Positions 17,578-26,501 of a stretch of DNA of 64,000 nucleotides are shown here, in pieces. The notes under the pieces are model-generated. The model did no database searches and had not been told where the DNA came from. It was given only the letters and a program-made list of their open reading frames with translations. Location: the NCBI RefSeq assembly GCF_003298505.1, contig NZ_QNGB01000017.1:1-64000 (forward strand), in the 5' to 3' direction. How positions within the stretch are numbered: the first letter of the stretch is position 1; the number at the start of each line of letters is the position of its first letter. The translations under genes were made by a program, and so were the position numbers. This DNA comes from Roseovarius sp. TE539 (GTDB lineage: Bacteria; Pseudomonadota; Alphaproteobacteria; Rhodobacterales; Rhodobacteraceae).

Positions 17578-17808
17578 TCACAGGCGGCTGATGATGCGCC
17601 AGGCAGTCCGCAACCGGGTGATTGTGGCGGCGGGCAGGGCGTAATAGCGGCCGATCTCGGCATCGCTCAGGCCATAGTCCACCATCGCCGAAAGGGACAT
17701 GTAAGGCATCGGCCCGAGCGATCGCTCGAAAGTCTCAACCGTGGTCGCTGTCAGGCGGCCGTCCGGCGCGGACGGATTCTGTTGTCCTCGATCCATTGTC
17801 TCCTCCAC
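17578..17808 (-). CDS. Small hypothetical protein with HTH-like C-terminus
   Basis: 76-aa protein I do not recognise. The N-terminal third is polar and likely disordered. The C-terminal half (MVDYGLSDAEIGRYY, then ALPAATITRLRTAWRI) has the spacing of a helix-turn-helix, with the DAEIGRYYALP stretch resembling resolvase or sigma-type recognition units. It stands alone between phaC and the CBS gene. The coherent amphipathic sequence argues for a real gene, but there is no second line of evidence. Confidence 0.5.
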   Translation of the reverse strand: MEETMDRGQQNPSAPDGRLTATTVETFERSLGPMPYMSLSAMVDYGLSDAEIGRYYALPAATITRLRTAWRIISRL

Positions 17809-17995
17809 GACCGGACCCGCCCGAAAGGATCATCGATCATCGGCGTCTTTGCATTGATGTTGGTTAATGCCGCTTTGACAGGATCATGGCACTGTCGTGT
17901 TCCGCGACCTGCCTCTCCGGTTTTCATGGCCGGTCCATCGCCGTCCGGCAGACTAAGGGGCGGGGCGCGTTTGCGACAAGAAGAGGGTGGCAATC

Positions 17996-18421
17996 ATGAA
18001 AGTCAGTGAAATCATGTCACGCACCGTGATCCGGGCCACGCCCGAAACGACCGTCCGCGAAGCCGCGGAGAACATGCGATCCCACGGAATCGGCAGCCTG
18101 CCGATCCTCAGGGGGCGCGATAGGCTGGGCATCGTCACCGACCGCGATATCGTCATCCGCCTGCTGGCGGAGCACGAGGCGGCGGCGCAGATCCCGGTCA
18201 GCGAGGCGATGTCGTCCGAGCCCGCATGCTGCCATGCGGATCAGGATGTTGCCGAGGCGGCGGCGCTCATGGGGGATCTTCAGATCATGCGGCTTCTGGT
18301 GGTTGACAGGTCGGATGATCTTGTCGGCATCCTTTCGGTCGGTGACATCGCCGAAAACGCCTCGGAAGAGCTTGCCGGGCAGGCATTGGGCGAGATCGCC
18401 GAAAAGCGCGGTTCCCCTTGA
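17996..18421 (+). CDS. Tandem CBS-domain protein
   Basis: 141-aa cytosolic protein consisting of two CBS domains, about residues 7-60 and 74-128, each ending with the typical G(I/L)V(T/S)xxDI pattern (LGIVTDRDIV and VGILSVGDIA). Stand-alone CBS pairs bind adenine nucleotides and regulate partner proteins. The ATG at 17996 has AGAGGG eight bases upstream; an in-frame GTG at 17987 would add three residues. It converges with a Crp/Fnr-type regulator 15 bp away. Confidence 0.88.
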   Translation: MKVSEIMSRTVIRATPETTVREAAENMRSHGIGSLPILRGRDRLGIVTDRDIVIRLLAEHEAAAQIPVSEAMSSEPACCHADQDVAEAAALMGDLQIMRLLVVDRSDDLVGILSVGDIAENASEELAGQALGEIAEKRGSP

Positions 18422-18436
18422 GCGGGTGGCGGCATG

Positions 18437-19186
18437 TCACCGCGCGGAAATGATTTCGGCGCGCAGGCGGTCAAGATCGACACCGGCGATCCCGGCCAGC
18501 CTGTCGAGATCATGGATCGTGATATCCATATGATCCGCAGTCGATATCACCCCGCTGCGGCTCAGGCGTCTGAGGGTTCGGCAGACATGCACCGACGAAA
18601 GGCCGACAAAATCGCCCAGATCCTGCTGCGTCATCGGCAGATGATAATCGCAAACGTCACTTTCTCCGATCGCCTTGAGGCGGATGCAGATTTCGGTAAG
18701 GGCATAGGCGATGCGGGATTCGGCCGTGCCCTTGCCCAGACGCAGCATCCGTTCTGACATTCGCGACAGCGAGGCGGCGATGGTCACCGCCTCGATCCGA
18801 CGCATGCAGGGATCAGCGGCTTCCAGCCTGGCCCATGCCGCCTGCGGCACTACCGCCACGGTGGCGTAGCACAGGGTCTCGATCTGTATCCAGCTGGTAT
18901 GGCTATCCGCCGAGGACGGGTGCACTATCTCGCCGGGCAGGATGACATCTATGATCTGGCGCTCGCCATCCTCGGTCAGCTTGGACAGGGCAAGCCATCC
19001 CGACAGGAGGCAGTAGATGGCACCGCTCTCTTCCGCCTCGACCTTCAGGATGGACCCGGCGCGAAAGCCACGATGGTGCGTTTTCAGCAATTGGCGCAAG
19101 TCAGGGGAGGTGCCCGGAAAGAGAAAATCGCCTTTCCCGACGGGCGCCTTGCTGCCCTCCGTCGTTTCGACCTGTGGACCGGGCAT
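18437..19186 (-). CDS. Crp/Fnr family transcriptional regulator
   Basis: 249-aa regulator. The N-terminal half is a cyclic-nucleotide-binding-type beta roll (AGSILKVEAEESGAIYCLLSG and VILPGEIVHP), followed by a long dimer helix. The C-terminal winged helix has the Crp/Fnr signature MTQQDLGDFVGLSSVHVCRTL. The N-terminal Cys cluster of Fnr is absent, so it is not an iron-sulfur oxygen sensor of that type. The ATG at 19186 is preceded by GAGAGGGGG; longer in-frame starts lack such a site. It is divergent from the phasin-like gene, which it may control. Confidence 0.88.
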   Translation of the reverse strand: MPGPQVETTEGSKAPVGKGDFLFPGTSPDLRQLLKTHHRGFRAGSILKVEAEESGAIYCLLSGWLALSKLTEDGERQIIDVILPGEIVHPSSADSHTSWIQIETLCYATVAVVPQAAWARLEAADPCMRRIEAVTIAASLSRMSERMLRLGKGTAESRIAYALTEICIRLKAIGESDVCDYHLPMTQQDLGDFVGLSSVHVCRTLRRLSRSGVISTADHMDITIHDLDRLAGIAGVDLDRLRAEIISAR

Positions 19187-19434
19187 CGGCACCCCCTCTC
19201 GATCAACGAACGAATTTTTTTCAATCACGCCAAAGAAGGCAAGGGCAAACAAAGTAAGACTGTTAAGTTTGATTTAATCACATATGGCGCGTGGCGATGC
19301 AATGCGGCCAAATCGTCGCAGTGCGAGAAGCATCCCTGCCCGGGCGCCCTGCTTTACTCAGGTTAATGCGCGAACAGCTTTCACAAATCACTATTGTTTT
19401 GGGGAACTGAGCCCGATGACACGGAGGATTTTCG
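19187..19434. promoter_or_regulatory. Divergent regulator-phasin intergenic region with a palindrome
   Basis: 248 bp that must contain promoters for both the Crp/Fnr gene and the phasin-like gene. A perfect 11-bp palindrome TGATTTAATCA lies at 19270-19280, inside TTTGATTTAATCAC. It resembles an Fnr-type site (TTGAT-N4-ATCAA) with a spacer one base shorter. Binding by the adjacent regulator is inference. Confidence 0.4.
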
Positions 19435-19887
19435 ATGACGACCAGGAAGAAGAGTACGGACAACAAGGCCGCCGGGATCGGCGACGTGATGCAACAGGCA
19501 AGAGGACTGCTTGCCGTGAACCCGATGATGGCGCCGCAATTCGAACAATTCTGGAAGATGCAGGAAAACGTCCTTCAGGAGGCCGAGGCCTTTTCCAGGG
19601 GCTGGTTCCAACGCCGCCACGAAGCCGCGAAATCGGCACTCGAGGCCACCCGCGAACTGAACGGCAATGGCGGTGCTGAGTCTCCGTCGGGCCTTCAGGC
19701 CATCACCGACTGGAACCGCCACTCGATGGAACGCATGACGGAGGATTTCCAGGAATGGATGAAATTCTGCACCCAATGCGCCGGACATCTTTCGAAAGCA
19801 GAGGCGGAGGCCGGAAAACAGGAACTGGAAGAGGCCCGGAAACAGGCCTCCGCCGCCGGCAAGGCCAAGCATTCGAACCCGGTCTGA
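19435..19887 (+). CDS. Phasin-like polyhydroxyalkanoate granule protein
   Basis: 150-aa highly charged, helical, Cys-poor protein without a signal peptide. The layout fits phasin-family proteins that coat polyhydroxyalkanoate granules: a central amphipathic helix (FEQFWKMQENVLQEAEAF, then WFQRRHEAAKSALEATREL) and a Lys/Glu/Ala-rich C-terminus. A strong GGAGG precedes the ATG by seven bases. Its position near phaB-phaC supports the call, but the protein is divergent and the assignment rests on composition and context. Confidence 0.68.
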   Translation: MTTRKKSTDNKAAGIGDVMQQARGLLAVNPMMAPQFEQFWKMQENVLQEAEAFSRGWFQRRHEAAKSALEATRELNGNGGAESPSGLQAITDWNRHSMERMTEDFQEWMKFCTQCAGHLSKAEAEAGKQELEEARKQASAAGKAKHSNPV

Positions 19888-20170
19888 ACGCGAGAAAGGC
19901 GGATGTTCCGCCTGCCCCGAAATCGGCCGGGACAAGAGCCGGCAACACGCATCAATGAAGCGCCGTCACGGCGTTGTTGGAATTCACGTGCATGAATCAG
20001 GATGCGGTCAATCTGCTGGGTAAAACAGGTGGTTTGGAATTACAGAGGTGGACATCAATCCGGTCAAAATGCCGGTTTCTCGTGACTCGGTTCCGAAGCG
20101 CACCATGCCTTTGAGTGTCATCCTGCTGACGGCACGGAACGGATCACAGGATCGCAGAGGAGTCTGGTTC

Positions 20171-20827
20171 ATGAAAGCCTTTCATAAGATCGTTGAAGAT
20201 GCCCCTGCTCAGGCGACAGACGGGCGGTACGAATTTCGCATATGGCCCGGTCACTGGCCGCGGGCTGCGGCTCTGATTCAGAAATTCTGGCTGCTTGCCG
20301 GGGCCGAGCGGCGATCCGACATTTATCTGCTCACGTCGCGCAGCCCTCGCAGGCTGGTGAAACTGCGTGCGGGTAACCGGCTTGAATCAAAAAGACGCGG
20401 TTCTGATCTGGGCGTGCTGCAACACTGGACGCCACACCCCTATCCGATGTTTCCGCTGTCGCGAGAGACGATGCGCCAGTTGGCGCGGGAACTGGGGGTG
20501 GCGCCGTTACCTGACGAGTCCGGGATTTCGCCGGGCCACCTTGTTGCCCGGCTGGGCAGAACGGCACCGGAAGTCCGGGTTGAAACGGTCTGCAAGTCGC
20601 GGCTCCTGTTCCGCAACGGCAGCACTCGTGCCGAATTGTGTCGCGTCGCTGTTGCCGGCCAGACGAGGCCGACGCTTGCCATCGAGGATCCCGATCCCGA
20701 GAGCGCGCGACGCACGCTTGACCTGCTTGGCATCGGGCATCTGATCAACCGCTCTTATGCCGAGATGCTCTGCCGCCGCGTGCTTTCCGCCGCGAAGGCG
20801 GGTCCGGTCCGAAATCCAGCAATCTGA
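20171..20827 (+). CDS. Hypothetical protein, possible remote CYTH-like fold
   Basis: 218-aa protein I do not recognise with confidence. Alternating strands such as RRLVKLRAGNRLESKRR and then VRVETVCKSRLLFRNGSTRAE are reminiscent of the paired basic strands of CYTH/triphosphate-tunnel proteins, but the ExExK signature is missing. No signal peptide or membrane segment. The ATG at 20171 has AGAGGAG about ten bases upstream; an in-frame GTG at 20048 would add 41 poorly structured residues. It ends 12 bp before the SDR gene, so the two are co-transcribed. Confidence 0.55.
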   Translation: MKAFHKIVEDAPAQATDGRYEFRIWPGHWPRAAALIQKFWLLAGAERRSDIYLLTSRSPRRLVKLRAGNRLESKRRGSDLGVLQHWTPHPYPMFPLSRETMRQLARELGVAPLPDESGISPGHLVARLGRTAPEVRVETVCKSRLLFRNGSTRAELCRVAVAGQTRPTLAIEDPDPESARRTLDLLGIGHLINRSYAEMLCRRVLSAAKAGPVRNPAI

Positions 20828-20839
20828 AAGGAAAAACCA

Positions 20840-21610
20840 ATGAAACGACTTGACGGAATGACCTGCATCGTCACCGGCGGCAGCAAGGGCATCGGAAAGG
20901 CGACCTGCCTGAGGTTGGCCGAGGAAGGCGCACGTGTGGCCGTGACCGATATCGAGGAGGATGCCGGCAAGGAGGTCTGCGACAGCATCGCGGCTCAGGG
21001 CGGCACGGCGGAATTCTGGGCCCTCGACGTGACCGACCCCGAGGCTGTGCAGACAGTGTTCGCTGCGGTTGCCGACAGGTTCGGCCGCATAGACGTTCTC
21101 GTGAACAATGCCGGAATCGCGGGGGTGAACAAGCCGACCCACGAAATCGACGTCGAGGAATGGCGCAAGGTGATCGAGGTGAACGTGAACGGGGTTTTCT
21201 ATTGCACCAAGGCGGTGGTGCCATATCTGCAGGCAGGCGACGGCGGCAGCATTGTCAACCTTTCGTCGATCTATGGCTTGGTCGCAGCCCCGGACGTGCC
21301 ACCCTATCATGCCTCCAAGGGTGCGGTCCGGTTGATGACGAAGACCGACGCGCTGCTTTATGCCAAGGAGGGTATCCGGGTGAATTCCGTCCATCCCGGT
21401 TTTATCTGGACGCCCCTCGTTCAGGAGCTTGGGGAACAGTCCGCGGAGGGCCCGGATGCCTTCCGCCGCGCGCTGGATGACCTGCATCCCGTCGGCCATG
21501 TCGGCGAACCCGGGGACATCGCCGCCGGGATCGCCTATCTCGCCTCGGCAGACGCGAAATTCGTGACCGGGTCCGAGCTGGTCATTGATGGTGGCTACAC
21601 GGCCCGGTAG
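20840..21610 (+). CDS. SDR family oxidoreductase
   Basis: 256-aa classical short-chain dehydrogenase. Cofactor motif TGGSKGIG (13-20), NNAG at about 90, catalytic Ser in NLSSIYG and YHASK, and the C-terminal TGSELVIDGGYTAR. An acidic residue after the second strand (VTDIEED) suggests NAD(H) preference. Substrate unknown; this family covers cyclohexanol-, 3-hydroxyacyl- and sugar-alcohol dehydrogenases. A GAAAGGAAA site precedes the ATG. It is downstream of, and probably co-transcribed with, the unknown gene at 20171. Confidence 0.88.
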   Translation: MKRLDGMTCIVTGGSKGIGKATCLRLAEEGARVAVTDIEEDAGKEVCDSIAAQGGTAEFWALDVTDPEAVQTVFAAVADRFGRIDVLVNNAGIAGVNKPTHEIDVEEWRKVIEVNVNGVFYCTKAVVPYLQAGDGGSIVNLSSIYGLVAAPDVPPYHASKGAVRLMTKTDALLYAKEGIRVNSVHPGFIWTPLVQELGEQSAEGPDAFRRALDDLHPVGHVGEPGDIAAGIAYLASADAKFVTGSELVIDGGYTAR

Positions 21611-21872
21611 ACGCCCGGGATACATGGCCCGGCGGCGGTCCCGGCCGCCGCTTCGGGCTCTGCCATGACGCAAGCCGTGTCGGCCAGCCGCAATCCGAAC
21701 GGGGGAGAGGCGCCCATCTCCCTCGGCTGTCCCGGCGCAGCCCGCGATATCCAGCCTTTCCCGGGAAAGTGGCTCAGACCGGGGCGGCCCCTTCTTCCCC
21801 TTGAACAGAGCGCCATCCGTCATCTGGTGTTTGCTCAAACGTGGCTGCAGGTGCCGGTCCTTTCCGCCACGC

Positions 21873-22946
21873 TCACCCTGTGCGGGCCAATAGCGCGCGG
21901 ATCTCGGCATCGTGCTGCCCCCGCTCGGGCAGTTGAGCAGTGGACGGCTGGGAATCCGAAAACCGCGGAGCGGGAGCGGGTTGCAGCACCCCGTGCTGCT
22001 GCTGCCATGTGCCGCGGGCCATCATATGAGGGTCTCTGGCAGCCGCTTCGGGCGACAGCACCGGCGCTGCACAGGCATCCGTGCCCTCGAACAGCGTCGC
22101 CCAGTGATCCGTTGAGGCGGTCGCGAACAGACCGGCCAGACGTGCGGTCTGAAGCGGCCATTGCCGGGGGTCGTGCTGATCGTTGAAATCCGGATCCTGC
22201 GACAGCCCCATCAGACCGAGAAATGTGTCGTAGAATTTCCGTTCGAGGCATTGAACACTCATGAACCCACCATCGGCACACGCGTAGGTGCGGGACCAGT
22301 GCGGCCCGTCAAGAAGGCTCCGACCGCGCTCCATCCTCGGCGCGAGCGACATCAGAAGCGCCATCATGTGTGCCGAGCCGTCAACGATCGCGGCATCGAC
22401 GACGGTCCCGGTTCCCGAGCTGCGAGACTTGATGAGCCCGGCCAGAATGCCGGCGACGAGGTACAGCGCCCCGCCGCCCACATCCCCGAGTAGAGACGGC
22501 GGCGTAAGGGGTGGGCGGCCCGGCTCGGACGCGTACCAGAGAGCTCCTGACGTGGCAATGTAGTTGAGGTCATGGCCCGCCATCCCCGACTTGGGACCAT
22601 CCTGGCCCCAACCTGTCATGCGTCCGTAGACCAGCGCGGGATTGTCTGCCATGCAGATATCCGGCCCCAGGCCAAGGCGTTCCATCACGCCGGGTCGAAA
22701 CCCCTCGACCAGGGCATCGGAAATCGCGATCAGGTCGCGCGCTGTCCGGCAGTCCGCAGGGCACTTTAGGTCAAGCAGGATCGATTTCTTTCCGCGGTCC
22801 AGCAGCCGTGCCGACGGGTGGTCCTGCACCGCGCCACCGGGACGGTGGACCGTGATAACCTCGGCGCCGAGATCGGCCAGCATCATGGCGGCAAAGGGCC
22901 CCGGCCCAATGCCCTCGATCTCGATTACGCGCACACCATCCAGCAT
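21873..22946 (-). CDS. CaiB/BaiF family CoA-transferase (alpha-methylacyl-CoA racemase type)
   Basis: 357-aa protein of the family III CoA-transferase superfamily. The racemase branch is favoured because the catalytic His and Asp regions of methylacyl-CoA racemase are visible as GHDLNYIATSGAL and LGDVGGGALYLVAG. The N-terminus (MLDGVRVIEIEGIGPGPFAAMMLADLGAEV) is standard for the family. Role is probably racemising branched-chain acyl-CoAs before beta-oxidation. It converges with the SDR gene and lies upstream of nothing obvious on its strand. Confidence 0.87.
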   Translation of the reverse strand: MLDGVRVIEIEGIGPGPFAAMMLADLGAEVITVHRPGGAVQDHPSARLLDRGKKSILLDLKCPADCRTARDLIAISDALVEGFRPGVMERLGLGPDICMADNPALVYGRMTGWGQDGPKSGMAGHDLNYIATSGALWYASEPGRPPLTPPSLLGDVGGGALYLVAGILAGLIKSRSSGTGTVVDAAIVDGSAHMMALLMSLAPRMERGRSLLDGPHWSRTYACADGGFMSVQCLERKFYDTFLGLMGLSQDPDFNDQHDPRQWPLQTARLAGLFATASTDHWATLFEGTDACAAPVLSPEAAARDPHMMARGTWQQQHGVLQPAPAPRFSDSQPSTAQLPERGQHDAEIRALLARTG

Positions 22947-23022
22947 TCATACCCCCCTCGTTGAAATCCGGCCCGGGCAGCTTAATCGCAGCGTCCGGCA
23001 AGCACCAGCAGCCTGCTGGATT

Positions 23023-24009
23023 TCAAAGTCGCCGGTTGGCGCGCTTGCTGCTGATCAGGGGGCGGTTGCGCTGTCTTTCCCTAAGGAACACGAAAAGCCC
23101 GGCCCCGAGGATTAGTACGATACCCGCGACCACGATCGGATCGGGCAGTTCCCCGAAGATCGCCCACCCCCAGAAAATCGCCAGCGGCAGACCCACATAT
23201 TCGAAAGGGGCCACCGTCGCGGCATCGGCCATGCGGTAGGCGGCACTCAGCGAATAGCCGATAATCGCCGAATTGAAGCCAAGTCCGACGAAAAGCCAGG
23301 TATCAATGCCCTCCGGCCATTTCCAGGCCCGCAGAAGGAAGATCAGGCTTTCGTTCTGAAGCCCCTGCGTGTGCCGTCCGTCTCCTGCGACGAGCCAGAA
23401 GCCAAGACTGGCGATGATGAATACGCCCTGGATGTAGACGGCCATCGCGGATGCCTTGGAGCGTGCGCCCAGTTTCCGGGTCAGGATCTGGTTGATGGCA
23501 TAGGTCAGCGCCCCGAGGATCGGCAGAAGATAGATCACGAAACTCACGTCGCGCGCTGAACCGCTCTGCCATGGCCGGGTCATGATGACGACGCCAAGCA
23601 GGCCAACGACAACAGCGCCGATGCGAAGCGGACCGACCTTTTCCCCGAGAAACGGAATGCTGAGAAGCGTGATCATCAGAGGCGCGACGAAAAAGATCGC
23701 CGTGGCCTCGGCAAGCGGCAGCACCGCGAGGGCCGAGAAGAACAGCAGATTGGCAAGGACGATCATCACCCCGCGCAGAAGGTGCAGGCCGGGTGTGCTG
23801 GTTTTCAGGATGCTCCAGCCACCCTCGAACTGGACCAGTGTCAGGCTGAAGACGATCCCGATCGCCGACCGGATGAAGACCATCTGGTGCAGGGGATAGC
23901 CGCCCGAGAGCTGCTTGATCAGCATGTCGTTGACCGAGATCGCCAGGATGCCGAGAAGGATGAATCCGATGCCTGCCGCCGGGTTCTGATGGTTTGTCGC
24001 GGTTTCCAT
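23023..24009 (-). CDS. EamA/DMT family transporter
   Basis: 328-aa inner-membrane protein with about ten hydrophobic helices arranged as two EamA repeats, roughly residues 15-150 and 165-310. The proline- and glycine-rich helix ends typical of this exporter family are present (PLAEATAIFFVAPLMITLLS, then EYVGLPLAIFWGWAIFGE). Members export metabolites or amino acids; substrate is unknown. It is divergent from the CoxG-like gene by 133 bp. Confidence 0.87.
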   Translation of the reverse strand: METATNHQNPAAGIGFILLGILAISVNDMLIKQLSGGYPLHQMVFIRSAIGIVFSLTLVQFEGGWSILKTSTPGLHLLRGVMIVLANLLFFSALAVLPLAEATAIFFVAPLMITLLSIPFLGEKVGPLRIGAVVVGLLGVVIMTRPWQSGSARDVSFVIYLLPILGALTYAINQILTRKLGARSKASAMAVYIQGVFIIASLGFWLVAGDGRHTQGLQNESLIFLLRAWKWPEGIDTWLFVGLGFNSAIIGYSLSAAYRMADAATVAPFEYVGLPLAIFWGWAIFGELPDPIVVAGIVLILGAGLFVFLRERQRNRPLISSKRANRRL

Positions 24010-24142
24010 GAAAGCCGTCCTTTCCCGGTGCGCCTATCATGCCTGTTGTGAAAGCGGCATGTCTGTTTGCGACAGCCCCCGCTCTTGGCGGGATGCAACC
24101 GTTGGTCTAGGCTGCGGTCATCAACCGGAGGATCAGCCCAGC

Positions 24143-24646
24143 ATGAAGATGAGCGATGAGAGAAGGATCGAGGCCGACCGTGAAACTGTCTGGGCGGCGC
24201 TCATGAGGCCCGAAGTCCTGAAGGAATGCGTGCCGGGTGCGCAGGAGGTTTCCGGATCTCCCGATTCAGGATTCGAGGCCACGGTGACCCAGAAGGTGGG
24301 CCCGGTGAAGGCGACCTTCAACGGCCGGGTCGTGATGTCGGAGATGGTCGAGCCCGAAAGCCTGGTGATCAGCGGCGAGGGCAAGGGGGGCGCCGCGGGG
24401 TTCGCCAAGGGGGAGGCCAGCGTCCACCTGAAGGAGGAAGACGGCGGCACGGTCCTGTCCTATGATGTGGAGGCCAAGGTCGGCGGCAAGCTGGCCCAGT
24501 TGGGTAGCCGTATCGTGGATGGCTTTGCCAAGAAGATGGCCGATCAGTTTTTCACCCGCCTCGAGGAGGTGATCGAAGGCCCGTCGGAGGAGGACGAGAC
24601 CGAGGAATCCGAGAAGAAAGGCTGGCTCAAGCGCCTGATAAGCTGA
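24143..24646 (+). CDS. CoxG/SRPBCC family protein
   Basis: 167-aa protein of the START/SRPBCC fold, close to the carbon-monoxide-dehydrogenase subunit G (CoxG) family. Recognisable features are RRIEADRETVWAAL near the N-terminus, LKECVPGAQEV, and KVGPVKATFNGRV; the C-terminal tail is acidic then basic (KKGWLKRLIS) and may touch the membrane. In CO oxidisers CoxG recruits the enzyme to the membrane; no cox genes are adjacent, so a different role is likely. The ATG at 24143 follows GGAGGATC. Confidence 0.85.
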   Translation: MKMSDERRIEADRETVWAALMRPEVLKECVPGAQEVSGSPDSGFEATVTQKVGPVKATFNGRVVMSEMVEPESLVISGEGKGGAAGFAKGEASVHLKEEDGGTVLSYDVEAKVGGKLAQLGSRIVDGFAKKMADQFFTRLEEVIEGPSEEDETEESEKKGWLKRLIS

Positions 24647-24664
24647 TCGGGTTTCGGGCTGCAT

Positions 24665-25363
24665 TCAGTCATGGGCGGGATCGTTCCTGCGTATGATTCC
24701 GGCAATCCGGTCCGCGATCGCGGCGCTGCCCTTGACTGACGGATGGATCAAATCGATCGCGTGATGTGATCGGTCTCCGGGGGGCACCATGTCTGCCAGG
24801 CTCAGGAAGTGCAGCCCACCATCCAGTTCGGCCAGCCGTGCCATGCGGGCGTCCATCTTGTCGCCCTCGTCGGCGCAGCCCTCGATCGGAGAGTTGACCC
24901 CAGGGGTCCTGAGGTAGCCCACATAGATCACCTGTGCACCGGTGGCGCGCAGCCTGGAAAGCAAGCCGGGAATGACCCCGCTCCGCCCGTCATCCGAGAT
25001 CAATCTGTCGATCCTGCGGTTACACACCGCACAGCCGCAGCCGAACCAGATATCGTTGCCACCGCCATTGACAATTATCCAGTCCCAGTCTCCGTCATGG
25101 TATTGCTTGGGGATGTTCAAACCCGCACTGCCTGAAATCGGCAGAACGTAGATCATCCGCGCACCAATGACCGAACGGTCGGTGACCTGGGTGCCGAGCT
25201 CCTTTTCAAGCGCATGTGATACGGACTGGCCCGTGAGCTTGTGGGATGCCATCAACGAGTCGCCCATCAGCAGTATCCGCGCGGTGCTGTCACGCGTAAC
25301 CGGCTCGCCGCAGGCGGAAAGCATGAGGATGAGAGCCATAAGTCGCAGATGAGTCACTGTCAT
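24665..25363 (-). CDS. SGNH/GDSL-family hydrolase lipoprotein
   Basis: Predicted lipoprotein esterase of 232 aa. The start at 25363 gives MTVTHLRLMALILMLSACGE, a signal peptide with lipobox LSAC. SGNH blocks are seen: GDSL(M) with the nucleophilic Ser, GGGNDIWF with the oxyanion Asn, and DLIHPS with the catalytic Asp and His. There is an unusual GCGCAVCNRR Cys cluster after the third block. Substrate unknown; envelope acyl groups are plausible. It converges with the CoxG-like gene. Confidence 0.82.
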   Translation of the reverse strand: MTVTHLRLMALILMLSACGEPVTRDSTARILLMGDSLMASHKLTGQSVSHALEKELGTQVTDRSVIGARMIYVLPISGSAGLNIPKQYHDGDWDWIIVNGGGNDIWFGCGCAVCNRRIDRLISDDGRSGVIPGLLSRLRATGAQVIYVGYLRTPGVNSPIEGCADEGDKMDARMARLAELDGGLHFLSLADMVPPGDRSHHAIDLIHPSVKGSAAIADRIAGIIRRNDPAHD

Positions 25364-25571
25364 CCGGTTCACTTTCGTTATGCGCGATCGGACATATCTC
25401 ACACATGGCCGGATAGCATTTGCCATGAAGGGTTTACACCCGAATAATCAAAGATCACACCATCTGCGCGGGGCTTTGCCACATCCCCGCACATGGGGTG
25501 GTGCACAAAGCGCGAGTTGCACGCGGTGCCACGGCTTCTAGTTTGAGCGGGTGGGATACGAAGGGGTTCGC

Positions 25572-26501
25572 ATGGCACCAATTGTTGATGTTCAAGGTCT
25601 GCGCAAGGTCTACAAGGGCGGATTCGAGGCCCTCAGAGGCGTGGATCTGGTGATGGAGGAGGGCGAGATCCTTGCCCTTCTCGGACCGAACGGTGCGGGC
25701 AAGACAACGCTCATATCGGCGCTGTGCGGCATCACCAACCCGACAAGCGGCCGCGCGAAGGTTGCCGGCCATGATATCGTCAGCGATTATCGGGCGGCGC
25801 GCCGAATGATCGGGCTTGTGCCGCAGGAAGTGGCGCTGGAGCCTTTCGAGCGGGTCATCAACACGGTGCGATTCTCCCGGGGGCTTTTCGGCAAACCGCG
25901 TGACGACGCGCTTACCAAACGGCTGTTGCAGCAGTTGTCGCTCTGGGACAAGCGCCGAAGCCGCACGAAGGAACTTTCGGGCGGCATGAAACGGCGGGTT
26001 CTCATCGCCAAGGCGTTGTGCCACGAGCCGCGGGTGCTTTTTCTGGACGAACCGACGGCGGGCGTGGATGTCGAATTGCGTCGTGACATGTGGCAGATCG
26101 TGGAGGAGTTGAAGAAAAGCGGTGTCACCATCATCCTGACCACCCACTACATCGAGGAAGCAGAGGCGATCGCGGACCGTGTCGCGGTGATCAACCGAGG
26201 CGAGATTCTGCTGGTCGAAGAGAAGGAAGCGCTGATGGCGCGCATGGGGCGCAAGATGCTCCGCATCGACCTGAACGAGCCTGCGGCGGAGGTGCCCGAT
26301 GACCTCAAGGGGTACGACCTTGAGCTTTCCGATGATGGCCGCTCGTTGACATATCACTACGACACGCACGGGGAACGGACCGGCATCACCAGCCTTCTTC
26401 AGGCGCTTTCGGCCGCGGGGATGTCCCTGAACGACATTCATACACGGCAATCAAGCCTGGAAGAGATATTCGTGGATCTGGTCAAGGAGGACGCCGCATG
26501 A
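25572..26501 (+). CDS. ABC transporter ATP-binding protein
   Basis: 309-aa ATPase. Walker [11 protein letters not shown]-loop LVPQE, signature [15 protein letters not shown], Walker [13 protein letters not shown] and the H-loop TTHYIEEAE are present. The C-terminal 80 residues form the extra domain seen in ABC-2 drug/antibiotic or polysaccharide exporters of the YadG type. It overlaps the permease gene by four bases (ATGA), making a two-gene exporter. Start chosen as [10 protein letters not shown] at 25572, which fits the family better than an ATG seven codons upstream. Confidence 0.93.
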   Translation: MAPIVDVQGLRKVYKGGFEALRGVDLVMEEGEILALLGPNGAGKTTLISALCGITNPTSGRAKVAGHDIVSDYRAARRMIGLVPQEVALEPFERVINTVRFSRGLFGKPRDDALTKRLLQQLSLWDKRRSRTKELSGGMKRRVLIAKALCHEPRVLFLDEPTAGVDVELRRDMWQIVEELKKSGVTIILTTHYIEEAEAIADRVAVINRGEILLVEEKEALMARMGRKMLRIDLNEPAAEVPDDLKGYDLELSDDGRSLTYHYDTHGERTGITSLLQALSAAGMSLNDIHTRQSSLEEIFVDLVKEDAA

